From the NCBI GenBank assembly GCA_040772305.1, contig JAXGYK010000002.1, forward strand, positions 372,001 through 436,000: 64,000 nt of DNA, read 5' to 3'. The DNA comes from Mesolinea sp040772305 (GTDB lineage Bacteria; Chloroflexota; Anaerolineae; Anaerolineales; Anaerolineaceae). Made by a program: the position numbers and the translations under genes. The stretch's first letter is position 1. Every line of letters starts with the position of its first letter. Of the stretch, positions 7,798 through 17,610 are shown piece after piece. The notes below the pieces were generated by a model that saw only the letters and a program-made list of their open reading frames with translations, had not been told where the DNA came from and made no database searches.

Positions 7798-9370
7798 ACT
7801 TTCCGTTTACCATGGTGCTGCGTACCTTACAAGCTGCGAGGTCCTGTGGGTTGAGGGTAAATGGGTCCTCATCCAGAATGATCAGGTCTGCCTTCCAACC
7901 GGACGCAAGACGTCCGCGCAGAGCTGTGCTGCAATAGAGGCCCGGGTTGACAGTATAAGCGTCCAGGGCAGTGCGCAGGCTAACCCGGTTTTCCGGGTGC
8001 CAGCCCTGGGGACCTGGCTCTCCGGACAGGTTGCGGCGTGTAATAGCTGCATAGAGACCCAAAAAGGGATTGGGGCTCTCAACAGGTGCATCCGAGCCGA
8101 AAATGAGGCGGGCACCTGCTTGTTCTAGGGCGTGCCAGGCATAGCTGGTAGCATTGCGATCCCCCCAATGGCGCTGGGCAGTGTGCATGTCGGAACTGGC
8201 ATGGACGGGTTGCATGGAAGCAATCACGTTTAATTCTTTAAAAGCCACAATATCTTGAGGGGCAAGCACCTGGGCATGCTCTACACGGTGCAGCAAGTGG
8301 GGCAGCTTGTTTTGGGCTTCGTACTCACGCAGGCGCGCAAAAGCGCGCAAGACCAATTGGTTGGCCGCATCACCAATGGCGTGTACACTTAATGGCCAGG
8401 CCCCCGCAGCTGCCTGTTTGCCTGTTTCCAAGAGCTCGTCTTCAGTCAAAAGTAAGAGGCCGCACTCTGTGCTGTTTTCATAGGGCTGCAGCATCGCAGC
8501 ACTTTGTGGACCTAGGGCACCATCGGCAAAACATTTGATCCAACCGGGTGTAATTTGGCGTGCTGTGAGCTTACTGCGCAGGTTTTCGCTGAGCAGTCTG
8601 GAAAGTGAATCGCAGGGCATTTGCTTGATTACGTTGAGAGACAATTCCCCTGATTCTTGCAAGCTGAAAAGACTTTCCAGTGAATTCCAGCGATCAAAAT
8701 CATGAACCGTGGTTATGCCCAGACTGAACAGGAAGTTTTGAGCATTACGTAGGGACGTATGTGCTTCCTGTGCATCTGGGGGTGGGATCACTTGATCTAC
8801 AAGCAGGCTGGCATTCTCTATGAGGACGCCCGTAGGCGACCCAAAAGAATCTCGCAGAATTCTTCCTCCTTTGGGGTCTGGGGTGGATTCATCGATGCCA
8901 GCCAGTTGGAGGGCGCTGGAGTTTGCCCATGATGCGTGTAATGATTTTGCATAGACCACGATGGGATGACCATTGCTTACGCGGTCAAGGTCGGCACGAT
9001 TTGGATACTGTGGTGGATCCCATGCGTTTTGATTAAACCCAAAGCCACGTATCCAGCTGCCATCCTTGGGTAATGCGGCTGTTTTCTTCTGGATACGTTC
9101 CAGACACTCCTTCAGGCTTCTTGTTTCGCAATCTACAGCGTTCAGCTGCTCTGCCAGCTGAGCCAGATGCAAATGTGAGTCCACCAGACCTGGCCACACG
9201 GTTGCGCCTTGCAGGTCGAGCAGATGGGTGCTCATATCTTTAGGATGACGCAAAGCTTGCTCACCAACCGCACGGATGGTATCGCCTTCCACGAGAAGGG
9301 CTGTATAAGCTTGTGCGAAGGGAATGCCGCAATAAATATTGGCGTTGTAGAGCAAGTATTTTTCAGTCAT
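7772..9370 (-). CDS. Amidohydrolase family 3 (YtcJ-like) metal-dependent hydrolase
   Basis: The 532-residue protein is an amidohydrolase of the YtcJ/NfdA group. GLVDSHLHL near residue 60 gives the HxH metal site, SVHAIGDAANQLVL carries another metal-ligand His, and HRVEHAQVL and LIFGSDAPVESPNP (catalytic Asp) follow in order. Relatives hydrolyse N-substituted amides such as formamides, but the substrate here is unknown. The start at 9370 overlaps the parB stop by 8 bp, so it probably forms one transcript with parAB. The placement is probably incidental and not part of partition. Confidence 0.88.
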   Translation of the reverse strand: MTEKYLLYNANIYCGIPFAQAYTALLVEGDTIRAVGEQALRHPKDMSTHLLDLQGATVWPGLVDSHLHLAQLAEQLNAVDCETRSLKECLERIQKKTAALPKDGSWIRGFGFNQNAWDPPQYPNRADLDRVSNGHPIVVYAKSLHASWANSSALQLAGIDESTPDPKGGRILRDSFGSPTGVLIENASLLVDQVIPPPDAQEAHTSLRNAQNFLFSLGITTVHDFDRWNSLESLFSLQESGELSLNVIKQMPCDSLSRLLSENLRSKLTARQITPGWIKCFADGALGPQSAAMLQPYENSTECGLLLLTEDELLETGKQAAAGAWPLSVHAIGDAANQLVLRAFARLREYEAQNKLPHLLHRVEHAQVLAPQDIVAFKELNVIASMQPVHASSDMHTAQRHWGDRNATSYAWHALEQAGARLIFGSDAPVESPNPFLGLYAAITRRNLSGEPGPQGWHPENRVSLRTALDAYTVNPGLYCSTALRGRLASGWKADLIILDEDPFTLNPQDLAACKVRSTMVNGKFVYERNEP

Positions 9371-10229
9371 TCAGGCCTAGCTTCCCCAATAATTCGTTCA
9401 ACTCTTCGTCAGAATAAAAGCTGATTGTGATCGTGCCACCCTTTGGGCCTTTCTGAAGGCTAACCCGGGTTTGAAGATGGCGACGCAAACGCGCTTCAAG
9501 GTCCGCAAAAGCAAGAGATTCCGGACTGGGAGCCTGAAGTTTGGGCTTGGGTTGATTTAATTTGCTCACAAGCGCTTCAGTTTGGCGCACATTGAGGTTT
9601 TGACGAACGATGGTATCGATGGCCGATTGGATCGCAGCGGGTGTTGGCAAGGATAGCAAGGCTCTGCCATGCCCTTCGGAAATCACCCCTTTTAAGATCA
9701 GATCCTGTATCGGCTGCGGTAAATTGAGGAGCCGCAGGCTGTTCGTGATCGCAACACGGCTTTTTCCGACACGGCGGGCGATCTCTTCATGGGTTAGTGA
9801 GAACTCTTCTAATAGATTCTGGAAGGCAAGTGCCCGCTCAATGGGGTTTAAATCCTCCCGCTGAACGTTTTCGATCAGCGCAAATTCCAGCTGCTCTTGA
9901 TAGCTTGCCGTGCGTAAAATAGCGGGAACATCTTTTAAGCCTGCAAGCTTGCTGGCACGCAAGCGGCGTTCGCCAGCGATAAGAGTATACAAACCAGGTT
10001 TGTCGCTTTCAATAACTACCAGTGGTTGCAAAATGCCGTGTTCACGGATTGAATCGGCTAATTCACGAAGCTGGTCGTTATCGAATTGTTTTCGAGGCTG
10101 CTGGGGATTCGGTTTAATATTGCCAACCGGAATTTTAAGGATGAGGTCTCCAGTGGGCTGGTTTTGAGGCGACTCAGTTTTGGGGATAAGCGCCCCCAAA
10201 CCTTTTCCTAATCCGCTGCGTTGTGCCAT
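9363..10229 (-). CDS. parB: Chromosome-partitioning protein ParB
   Basis: The 288-residue protein has the family layout. A short N-terminal ParA-contact peptide (AQRSGLGKGLGALIP) is followed by the ParB/Srx CTPase domain with GERRLRASKLAG, a helix-turn-helix (LTHEEIARRVGKSRVAITNSLRLLNLP, about 140-170), and a C-terminal dimerisation segment. It loads on parS sites and works with ParA and SMC in origin segregation. It starts 2 bp after the parA stop. I found no consensus parS (TGTTTCACGTGAAACA) in this window by eye. Confidence 0.96.
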   Translation of the reverse strand: MAQRSGLGKGLGALIPKTESPQNQPTGDLILKIPVGNIKPNPQQPRKQFDNDQLRELADSIREHGILQPLVVIESDKPGLYTLIAGERRLRASKLAGLKDVPAILRTASYQEQLEFALIENVQREDLNPIERALAFQNLLEEFSLTHEEIARRVGKSRVAITNSLRLLNLPQPIQDLILKGVISEGHGRALLSLPTPAAIQSAIDTIVRQNLNVRQTEALVSKLNQPKPKLQAPSPESLAFADLEARLRRHLQTRVSLQKGPKGGTITISFYSDEELNELLGKLGLND

Positions 10230-10231
10230 GC

Positions 10232-11023
10232 TTATACCTCTTCCTGGTGAATATCTTTCGTATCTTCTCTGAGCAGCTCTTCAGCCAACTGCCGATAAGC
10301 ATTACCGCCAGCCGAATCCGGGGCGTAATGAGTTATGGGCATACCAAACGAAGGCGCCTCGGCAAGTCGTATATTGCGGGGTATGATGGTTTGGAAGGTT
10401 TTTCCTTCGAAATAATGGCGTACTTCCTGGACGACATCATTGGCTAAGTTCGTACGGCTGTCGAACATCGTGAGCAGGACGCCCCTGATCTGCAGTGGCG
10501 GGTAAAGTCCTTCGCGAACACGCTCCAGGGTTTGCGTGAGCATACCCAAACCTTCCAAGGCCAAAAATTCACATTGAACTGGAATAATCACGCCGTCTTG
10601 GGCAGCAACCAATCCATTAAGGGTAAGCAGCCCTAGTGAAGGCGGACAGTCGATGAGGATGTAGTCGTAACGTCCCTGCAGGACACGGATAATATCTTGT
10701 AAACGGGCATGCCGTTGAGGCAAGTCGATCAGCTCGATTTCAGCACCGGCAAGATTCGGTGTTGAAGGCAGGAGGGAAAGCTTAAACTTTGCATTATGCA
10801 GGATGCACTCGGAGGCCTCTTTTTGCCCAATCAGTACCTCGTAGGTGCCTGCTGCCAACTGCGAACGCTCTATACCCAGACAAGAGGTAGCATTTGCCTG
10901 CGGGTCAAGATCAATCAGTAAGACGCGCTGACCTAATTCGCCCAAATAGGCACCGAGGTTAATAGCAGTTGTTGTTTTACCAACGCCACCTTTTTGATTG
11001 ACCACCGTGTAGACTTTTTTCAT
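10232..11023 (-). CDS. parA: ParA/Soj chromosome-partitioning ATPase
   Basis: The 263-residue protein is a deviant Walker ATPase. The P-loop KGGVGKTTTAINLG is at about 9-22 with the signature Lys of the ParA/MinD group, the A' motif is LLIDLDPQANAT, and Walker B is YDYILIDCPPSLGLLTLNGL. The length is typical of chromosomal Soj proteins, which lack the extra N-terminal DNA-binding domain of plasmid ParA. It binds DNA non-specifically with ATP and is stimulated by ParB. The start is 2 bp from the stop of the upstream PfkB gene, so the run is compact. Confidence 0.96.
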   Translation of the reverse strand: MKKVYTVVNQKGGVGKTTTAINLGAYLGELGQRVLLIDLDPQANATSCLGIERSQLAAGTYEVLIGQKEASECILHNAKFKLSLLPSTPNLAGAEIELIDLPQRHARLQDIIRVLQGRYDYILIDCPPSLGLLTLNGLVAAQDGVIIPVQCEFLALEGLGMLTQTLERVREGLYPPLQIRGVLLTMFDSRTNLANDVVQEVRHYFEGKTFQTIIPRNIRLAEAPSFGMPITHYAPDSAGGNAYRQLAEELLREDTKDIHQEEV

Positions 11024-11025
11024 GC

Positions 11026-11892
11026 TTAAAGGATCTCCATTTTTGCAGCTGCGATCTCGGCCTGAGTTGGGATGCTCTCTAATCGCTTCCGGGTAACCGA
11101 GTTGGCAGCCAGGATTACCGCGAAACGGGCTGCCTCCCAGGGGTCCTGTGTGAGCAAGAGGTGAGAAAAGAACGCTGCGGCGAAGATGTCGCCTGCGCCG
11201 GTATCCTCAACAAGCTCCACTGAAGGTGCTGGAAAATCGCGAATATCTCTATTCCAGTATACGCTGCAGCCAAGCCGGTTTTTTGTAACAACAAGAACTC
11301 GACACATTGCAGCCAGCTCTTCAATTGCATCTTCGTCACCCCGGACGTCTTCTAAACTTAGAACTGCTGCATGGGAAGCTTTAAGGAGGGCATGGTCATG
11401 TAGCCAGGCGACGGGTTGAACTTTACCGTCATCTGCAAAAGCACGTAACCATCCTTGAAGCGTGAGACAAAGAAAACTATTTGGGAAAAACCGAAAAATC
11501 TCTGGATCGAGCTCCCCGGCAACTGGGCCTAAATGAACCAGTGGAGCAGCTTTCCAGGCATGAGGCAGCTGCTCTGCATTAATCGATGGCGCACGGTTAT
11601 ACATGTATTGGATACGGCCATCGGCGGTGGAAATATTACGAAATGTCGTGGTGTTTGTCGCGGGCTGCGTATAGATTTGGACCGCTTCAAGAGCTGCAAG
11701 GTCTGTGGAAGGATTGCAAGCTGTAAGGATACCAACTTTATGGCCCAGCGCGTGGGCTGTTAAAGCAGAAAAAGTGGCGGTGCCGCCCAAGAGGGTGCTG
11801 TCATCAGGCTGAAGATCGGCGGTCACATGACCGATAAGCAAATAATCAATAGGATCAAAAGATTTCAACGCGTGCATACTTCTTGGAACCAT
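11026..11892 (-). CDS. PfkB-family carbohydrate kinase
   Basis: The 288-residue protein is a ribokinase-fold sugar or nucleoside kinase. GGTATFSALTAHALGHKVGI is the N-terminal substrate-side region, and ELVEDTGAGDIFAAAFFSHL is PfkB signature 2 with the catalytic Asp and anion hole. The substrate is not identifiable. ATG 11892 is preceded by TATAAT 15 nt upstream (RC of 11908-11913). An alternative ATG at 11877 would give MHALKSF. It is the first gene of the block that includes parAB. Confidence 0.86.
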   Translation of the reverse strand: MVPRSMHALKSFDPIDYLLIGHVTADLQPDDSTLLGGTATFSALTAHALGHKVGILTACNPSTDLAALEAVQIYTQPATNTTTFRNISTADGRIQYMYNRAPSINAEQLPHAWKAAPLVHLGPVAGELDPEIFRFFPNSFLCLTLQGWLRAFADDGKVQPVAWLHDHALLKASHAAVLSLEDVRGDEDAIEELAAMCRVLVVTKNRLGCSVYWNRDIRDFPAPSVELVEDTGAGDIFAAAFFSHLLLTQDPWEAARFAVILAANSVTRKRLESIPTQAEIAAAKMEIL

Positions 11893-11934
11893 ACTCCGGG
11901 CAAAAAATTATAGCATGGATATGCCTTAAAACAG

Positions 11935-13614
11935 CTAAGGCAGCTGGTATATGGCGTAGTCGCTGTTTGAGTAAACTGGTATAAGGTTAATAGAATGCGT
12001 TTGTGGAAGAACCAGATAGGATGCCTTGTGCTCAAGAGCAATGCGCTGAAAATCCGCGAGGCTCAGACTATCAAAAGCTTGGCGAGTAAGGTAAAAGGTG
12101 TAGTTGTAATCGCCATTGAACTGCTGAAATGCCCCGGGTGCTAAATCTTCAAAGCGGTCCAGAAAACCGGGCATATAGTCCGGATTGAGGTGCAGAACCA
12201 TAAATTCGGGGATTGTTGCAACAGCAGCACGTTCTGAAAAGACACGCCAATCAGACTCGTAGTGCCAGAATTTGTATGGCGGGGTGATGAAGCGCGCCTC
12301 TTTGGGGGTGTTGGCTTTTGCCCATTCCTGGGTTTGCTGCCAGGTGTTGCGAGGGCCGTAAATATGATAACCAGGTGCCAGAAAGTTAAAGTGGTAAGCG
12401 AGGATGAGCTCCAGCGCTGCTACAATGATTAACACGGTAAGCCCGAGCCAGGTGATCTTCTTTTGGTTCGTTTTTGGCCGCAAAAGCCAGAAAATAAGGA
12501 CCATTGCTGGCAGAAGAAAGATTATATATGCCAGAATGAGAACCCAGTTATCCAAAGGCTTGCGCGGTTCATCCGTTACAGTGCGTGCAATGATCCAGGC
12601 TAGGTAAAGGTATGTGAAATAGAGCAAGAATACGCCAATACGGATCAACTGGAATTGGATGATGAAGGTAACCGGGAAAAGATATGAGGCAAGGGATCCG
12701 ATTGCGATGACAGCCAGGATACCGATGAGAAAATTACGCATTGGTTGATCGGCGTCTATTTGCGGATATTTTTTGAAGGAAATCAGGAGCACAATGATGC
12801 CCGCTAAGCCTTGAACTGCACTGAGGATTACGTAATTAATGGGTCCGATGGGGTAGTAAACGGTATATAGGGTGCTAAGGGCCTCCGCGTCACGCAGGGC
12901 CGGGTTTAAGCTGAAATCCAGCCCGGGAGAAATGTTATTTTTCCTGATCAGGAGGGGAAGCATGGCCAGGAGCAAGAAAGCTATCGCTGGGAGCAGGCGT
13001 TTCCATGAAATTCTTTTAAGGTTTGCCAGCAGGTCAAAGGCGAACATTGCCAAAACAAAGCTTGCATAGACCAGATGAATATTGAACGAAATAGCAAGCA
13101 GCAGGAAGCTGTAAGCATAGTTGCGGCGGAGGTAATGGACGATTGCAAAGAGCAGAAAAGGAATGATGAAGGTACGGTTGAGTAGGCTAAACTCTATGAT
13201 TTGAAAACCTGGAAAGCCCAAATGCGGGATTACCAGCGCGAAGCTGATAAGCACATTTGCCAAACGATTATGGAAAAGCTGCTCACAAAGGGTCCAAAAA
13301 CCCCAAAAGGTGGCATAGGTGACAGCGAGATGGACCAGGAACATCACTGGCTCAAGGACGCCTGCCTTGTAGGCGGGCATGAACAGAAACCAGAAATAGG
13401 AGAAATGATAATCTTTTAGGTTGATGAAGGGGTCGCTAGGATAGAGGCTGGGATCGGCATAAACCTTTAAGAAGGGGATATGAAATACCTGGTCAAAGGT
13501 GCCAAAATGGTAGCCACTGATTGCTACGCTAATAAGAGTAAGAGCAAGAAATACCAGGTGCCTGCGCAATGGTTTATCGTTTAATTGGTCCGCAACAGAT
13601 TGCAGCAATGGCAT
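11935..13614 (-). CDS. GT-C-like polytopic membrane protein, unknown function
   Basis: The 559-residue protein has about 11-12 hydrophobic segments in the first 430 residues and a soluble C-terminal domain (about 430-559). That domain includes ANTPKEARFITPPYKFWHY and DWRVFSERAAVATIPEF. The layout, with an extracytoplasmic loop after the first helix and a globular tail, is that of GT-C glycosyltransferase relatives, but I see no clear catalytic DxD in the first loop. It may belong to an uncharacterised Chloroflexota family. The −10-like GATAAT lies nine bases before ATG, so the mRNA is probably leaderless. Confidence 0.65.
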   Translation of the reverse strand: MPLLQSVADQLNDKPLRRHLVFLALTLISVAISGYHFGTFDQVFHIPFLKVYADPSLYPSDPFINLKDYHFSYFWFLFMPAYKAGVLEPVMFLVHLAVTYATFWGFWTLCEQLFHNRLANVLISFALVIPHLGFPGFQIIEFSLLNRTFIIPFLLFAIVHYLRRNYAYSFLLLAISFNIHLVYASFVLAMFAFDLLANLKRISWKRLLPAIAFLLLAMLPLLIRKNNISPGLDFSLNPALRDAEALSTLYTVYYPIGPINYVILSAVQGLAGIIVLLISFKKYPQIDADQPMRNFLIGILAVIAIGSLASYLFPVTFIIQFQLIRIGVFLLYFTYLYLAWIIARTVTDEPRKPLDNWVLILAYIIFLLPAMVLIFWLLRPKTNQKKITWLGLTVLIIVAALELILAYHFNFLAPGYHIYGPRNTWQQTQEWAKANTPKEARFITPPYKFWHYESDWRVFSERAAVATIPEFMVLHLNPDYMPGFLDRFEDLAPGAFQQFNGDYNYTFYLTRQAFDSLSLADFQRIALEHKASYLVLPQTHSINLIPVYSNSDYAIYQLP

Positions 13615-13623
13615 GAGGGGGAT

Positions 13624-13629
13624 ATTATC
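13624..13629 (-). promoter_or_regulatory. −10 element 9 nt before the start of the GT-C-like gene
   Basis: On the minus strand this reads TGTGATAAT (extended −10), then nine bases, then ATG 13614. No Shine-Dalgarno sequence is present. The rest of the gap 13630-13840 shows no gene or clear structure. Confidence 0.5.
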
Positions 13630-13840
13630 ACAGTAACGAGCCCGAGAAAAACTGTAATAAAACTGTCATTTTTTCACGGGTGTACAAGCTGTTCGATTCG
13701 GCTACGGGCTGTTTCGAAGAACCTAAAGGCTCTGTTTTGGGTTACGGGTGGTTATCAGAATAAGCTAATTGAGTGTTTAACCGGCTGAACTTGGATCAGA
13801 TTTTGAAGAAATACTGCTGTCATTTTGGTCTGCCCATCAA

Positions 13841-16219
13841 TTAGAGGCGTTTGATCACCAATTGGGTTATATCGTCACTAAACACTTCCCCTTCTCTGAA
13901 AAGCTCCAGGTCTGCCAGAGTTGCCTGGATAAGTTGTGCGGATGAGAGCTTGCGGTTTGCTTCCAGGACTTTAAGGAAGCGTTCCAAACCATAGAGTGCT
14001 TGGTCCCGATTGATCGCCTCAGTGATGCCATCGGTGTACAACACCAGGGTATCTCCCTGCTGTAAAAGCAGTTCCTGGTCCTGGAGAAATACCTCATCCA
14101 GAATACCTAAAGCGATGCCGCCGCGGGGCAATTGTTGAGCTGCCCGATTTTGTGAAAGGAGAACGGGGGGATTGTGACCAGCACAGGTGTAGCTTACTTT
14201 ACCAGTCTTTAAGTCTACTATTGCATAGAAAACCGTCACAAAGAAACCGCCCTGAGAATTAACCTGAAGCATCTTGTTTACTTTTTCCAGGGTACGTGCT
14301 GGGCTGGGGGACTCGAAAGCTATAGCGCGCAAGAGCGTGCGCGTAACCGTCATATAGAGAGCTGCCGGAAAGCCTTTATCGGAAACATCGGCGATTACTA
14401 AACCTGCCTTATGAGAATCGAGCATAAAGACATCGTAAAAATCTCCGCCTACCTGGCGAGCGGTTTGCCAGATAGCGTCCAGGTCGTATCCATCCAGCGG
14501 AGGCAGGGTTTCTGGTAAAAATGTTTTTTGGATCTGGCGGGCCATTTGAAATTCCCGCTCAGTTAAGTCCTGTTGATGCCGTGCCGTTTTAAGTTGGTCA
14601 TTTTGTATCGAAAATGAAACTTGCTGGGCAACACTTTCAAGTAAAGCATTTTGCCGCTCTGCTTTGTGGTTTTGTGACGGCTCTACTACCATCAGTCCGT
14701 AATCATCGTTGTGGACTTTAAGCGGAAAGAAAAGAAATTCAGTTTCAGAAGACTGATTGGGGCTAAAAAAGTGAAGCTCCGGCAAGAGTTTTGCGCTTAT
14801 TCTTGTGTGACTTTTTGTAGAGCTATTCTTTTTTATATTTGACAATTGGCTCAGGTTGATTTTACGGTCAATCAGGCCTGTTTCCTGAAGGCGACTAAGC
14901 TGGCGTGAAGCAATTTGGCAGAGCTCAAGCTGGTTGCCGTCGCCTGACCAACGCAAGATCATGGCCGCTGATAGACCGGTAACCGTCACGAGAGTCTGGC
15001 AAATACCTTCCAATGCCTCAGACAGGGTTTGCCGTGTGTAAAGCATATGAGAGGTTTGAAGGAGAACCGCGGAAGAATATGCCTCTTCCTCCCTTTCTTC
15101 CAGGAAACGTATGTTTTGAATGCTAACTGCCGTCTGCTGCTTAATGCCCTGCATTACGGCGTAGCGCTGCTGGCTTAAGACAGTTTCAGGCTTTTTGTTT
15201 TTAAAGGCTTTTGAGCTCGTGTGGATTAACAGGCCAAGCTTATCGTCATGCGCGATAAGGGGAAGCAAGATGCAGGTCGCGTTTCTTTTAAGCTCTAAGA
15301 TTTCTGCAAGGTTTTTATCCAGGCGATGGCCTGGGAGCGCTGTAATATCCTCCAGGCGCATGCTGGCTTGCAATGCAGAACTGGCGGGAATATTGAAAAC
15401 CTTCGTTTCTAAATCATCAGCCCTTTTCTGCTTTGTAAAAGCGGCATAGAACTTATAGCTAGCGCCGTCATACTCAGGAATAAGAAGGCCGCCGCTGTTT
15501 CCATCCAGGAACATAAGGATGAGGCGCATGATGGTTTTGCTGAGTTCCTCAAGCTTGTTTACGGATTGTGTAGCCAAGGCTACTTGTAAAAGAATGGTGG
15601 ATATCCAGGCTTGCTCACGCGCTTGCTGCAGCAAATTGGCGTTCTCGAGTGCAATGCCTGCGTATCCTGCAAAGGAGGCACAAATGCTGCGTGTTTCGTC
15701 TCCGTAACGGTTGGCGGTGTGATGGTGGAGGGTGAGAATCCCTAATTGCCTTCCCGTTGTTGTAAGAGGCGCAGCAATGGAGGAGTATTTATTGGAAATA
15801 CCTAGTTTTTCTGCAACAGGGTCCGGGTGCATTTTTGGGTGGTAGATCACTGGCGCATCCCGGGTTAACGCTTGGGTATACCAGGCATCGTCCACCAGAA
15901 AACTAAAAGTCTTGGGCAGCTTTTTGATTCCCTTGGCACTGCGCGTTGCTGCAAGCGAGAGTTTTCGCATTGGTTCTGCATCTGCCTGATCGGGACTGCT
16001 GAGCGTCCAGAGGCAAGCTGTATCGCAAGGGAGCAGGTCCATAATTTTTTCCAGGATCGAGTGCAGGATCTCGTCCAGGCTAATGTTTTCGGAGAGCATC
16101 AAAGCAACATCGCGCAGGTTCTCAGCGACACGGCGGCGCCAGGTTTCAGATTTATAGAGATTGGCGTTGCGCAAGGCCACGGAGATGCTGCTTGAAAGTG
16201 TATTAAGAAGCTCCAGATC
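13841..16219 (-). pseudogene. RsbU-like GAF/PP2C phosphatase, 3' part (cut by IS150-group element)
   Basis: This part encodes the C-terminal two thirds of a sigma-factor-regulation phosphatase. It has three more GAF-type sensor domains and then a SpoIIE/PP2C domain (MARQIQKTFLPETLPPLDGYDL... GGDFYD... IADVSDKGFPAALYM... LYTDGITEA... DDITQLVIKRL) with the metal-binding Asp residues. The frame joins the 5' part (17640-19035) exactly when the IS and one copy of GATC are removed. The restored protein would be about 1256 residues with six GAF domains. A GTG at 16180 could start a shorter protein, but there is no obvious ribosome-binding site. Confidence 0.85.
16216..16219. repeat. Target-site duplication GATC, left copy
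   Basis: GATC abuts the IS150-group element here and again at 17640-17643. A 4-bp duplication fits the IS3 family. Removing one copy plus the IS restores the phosphatase reading frame. Confidence 0.85.
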
Positions 16220-16248
16220 TGTAGTGCACCCCGATTTTTGGACAGAAA

Positions 16249-17079
16249 TTAAGTGGCGAGATAAGACTGGGCCCTGTAAGCCACAGGGCTCAGTCCTTTT
16301 AGTTTCGCCTTGATCCTGATATTGTTGTAATAATCCAGCCAGGCAACCAGTTCTTTCTGAAACAGTTCGACAGAAGCAAATGATTTGCCTTCAAAGAATT
16401 CTGTCTTAAGTAAACCGAAGAAGTTTTCGATGACCGCATTGTCATAGCAATTGCCCTTTCTGGACATACTCTGACGGACACCTTTTTCTGCCAGGAAGCT
16501 TTGGTAGGGTTTCATTTGATACTGCCATCCTTGGTCTGAATGCAGGATCAGGTCAAGCTTTTCAGGCAGTTGCTCAAAAGCCTTTTTGAGCATTTCCATC
16601 GTAGCTGCAAAGGAAGGGGATTGGCTCACACTATAACTGACCACTTCACCGTTGAAGAGGTCCAGAATGGGAGAAAGATAGACCCTCTTGCCCAAGACTT
16701 TGAATTCGGTCACATCAGTTGCCCATTTCTGGTTGGGACGCATCGCCTGGAATTGCCTGTTGAGCAGATTAGGGGCTATCTTGCCCATCTGTCCTTTGTA
16801 AGAGCGATAGCGCTTTTTTCTCAATTGACAGCTCAGGCCTTCTGCTCTCATCAAGCTCATCACCAGCTTGTGATTGATCCTATAACCTTGATTGCGCAGT
16901 TCCAGGCTAACCCGGCGATAACCATAACAGCCCCGGTGCTGCGTACAAATAGCACGAATGGCCTCTCGTTCAGCCTGGTGCTTCGGCGGAGCCTGGAGAA
17001 CTTCAAGACTATAGTAATAACTGCTCCTGGGAAGGCAAGCCAGTTTCAGAAGCAATGCCAATGGGTATTCTTGCCTCAA
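16249..17079 (-). CDS. IS150-group transposase OrfB (integrase core)
   Basis: The 276-residue protein has an HTH_21 region and an rve core. The DDE residues are likely the Asp in QKWATDVTEFKV, the Asp in LILHSDQGWQYQ and the Glu in DNAVIENFFGLLKTE. The TTG at 17079 overlaps the orfA stop as TTGA. The frame is open further upstream (KIISQLRQEY...), so it may be made by −1 frameshifting as an OrfAB fusion, although I see no classic A6G slippery site. A third possibility is simple translational coupling. Confidence 0.9.
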   Translation of the reverse strand: MRQEYPLALLLKLACLPRSSYYYSLEVLQAPPKHQAEREAIRAICTQHRGCYGYRRVSLELRNQGYRINHKLVMSLMRAEGLSCQLRKKRYRSYKGQMGKIAPNLLNRQFQAMRPNQKWATDVTEFKVLGKRVYLSPILDLFNGEVVSYSVSQSPSFAATMEMLKKAFEQLPEKLDLILHSDQGWQYQMKPYQSFLAEKGVRQSMSRKGNCYDNAVIENFFGLLKTEFFEGKSFASVELFQKELVAWLDYYNNIRIKAKLKGLSPVAYRAQSYLAT

Positions 17080-17585
17080 TTGCGAGATAATCTTTGTTTG
17101 CGCTCTCGCTCTTGCCTTTCCATTTCCGCAATCAAGGCACTCAATTTTTTTAGGTAGGCGTTCTCCGCTCGAAGATAAAGGTTCTCTGCTTCTAATCTCT
17201 CCAGCGGCGTCATCGTCTCATCCGGCGGCCGCCATTTCCTGGGCCTGCCCCGTCTCTTCCCTTCCAGTCCTGCCATCCCTTCCCTCCGGTATCGCTCAGC
17301 CCATACCCATACGGTGGAACTGCCTTTGATACCAAAGTGTACCCCCGTTTCTGTGTAGCCAAGATGATTGGCTTCCATGTACTCAAGAACTGCCAGTTTC
17401 TCTTCGGCTTTCCAGTTATATCGCGCTTGAGGAAAGTCCTCAGAACCCCACCTTTCGCTCATTTGTCTGAACCGCCTAAGTTCTCGCTCGCTGATCCCAG
17501 TCTGTCTTGATGCTTCAGCCAGACTTAGGCCACCTTTTAGTATTTCGAGGGCTTTATCCTTTTCCTCTTTGCTGAATTTGCTCAT
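17076..17585 (-). CDS. IS150-group OrfA (helix-turn-helix protein)
   Basis: The product has about 169 residues with two helix-turn-helix segments (LSLAEASRQTGISERELRRF and LGYTETGVHFGIKGSSTVWVW) and a C-terminal leucine-zipper-like stretch (PLERLEAENLYLRAENAYLK). This is the usual layout for IS150 OrfA, which binds the IS ends. ATG 17585 is chosen over an in-frame ATG at 17621 because GGAGGTG lies 9 nt upstream and the longer version would begin inside the terminal repeat. Confidence 0.88.
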   Translation of the reverse strand: MSKFSKEEKDKALEILKGGLSLAEASRQTGISERELRRFRQMSERWGSEDFPQARYNWKAEEKLAVLEYMEANHLGYTETGVHFGIKGSSTVWVWAERYRREGMAGLEGKRRGRPRKWRPPDETMTPLERLEAENLYLRAENAYLKKLSALIAEMERQERERKQRLSRN

Positions 17586-17610
17586 AAAAACTGCACCTCC
17601 AATCTTGGAT

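Noticed and set aside
9363..11023. A parS site beside parAB
   Set aside because: No sequence close to TGTTTCACGTGAAACA was found here by eye; a proper motif scan would be needed to exclude degenerate sites.
13630..13840. A small gene or RNA between the GT-C-like gene and the phosphatase
   Set aside because: No convincing frame, start signal or strong fold beyond the promoter already listed.
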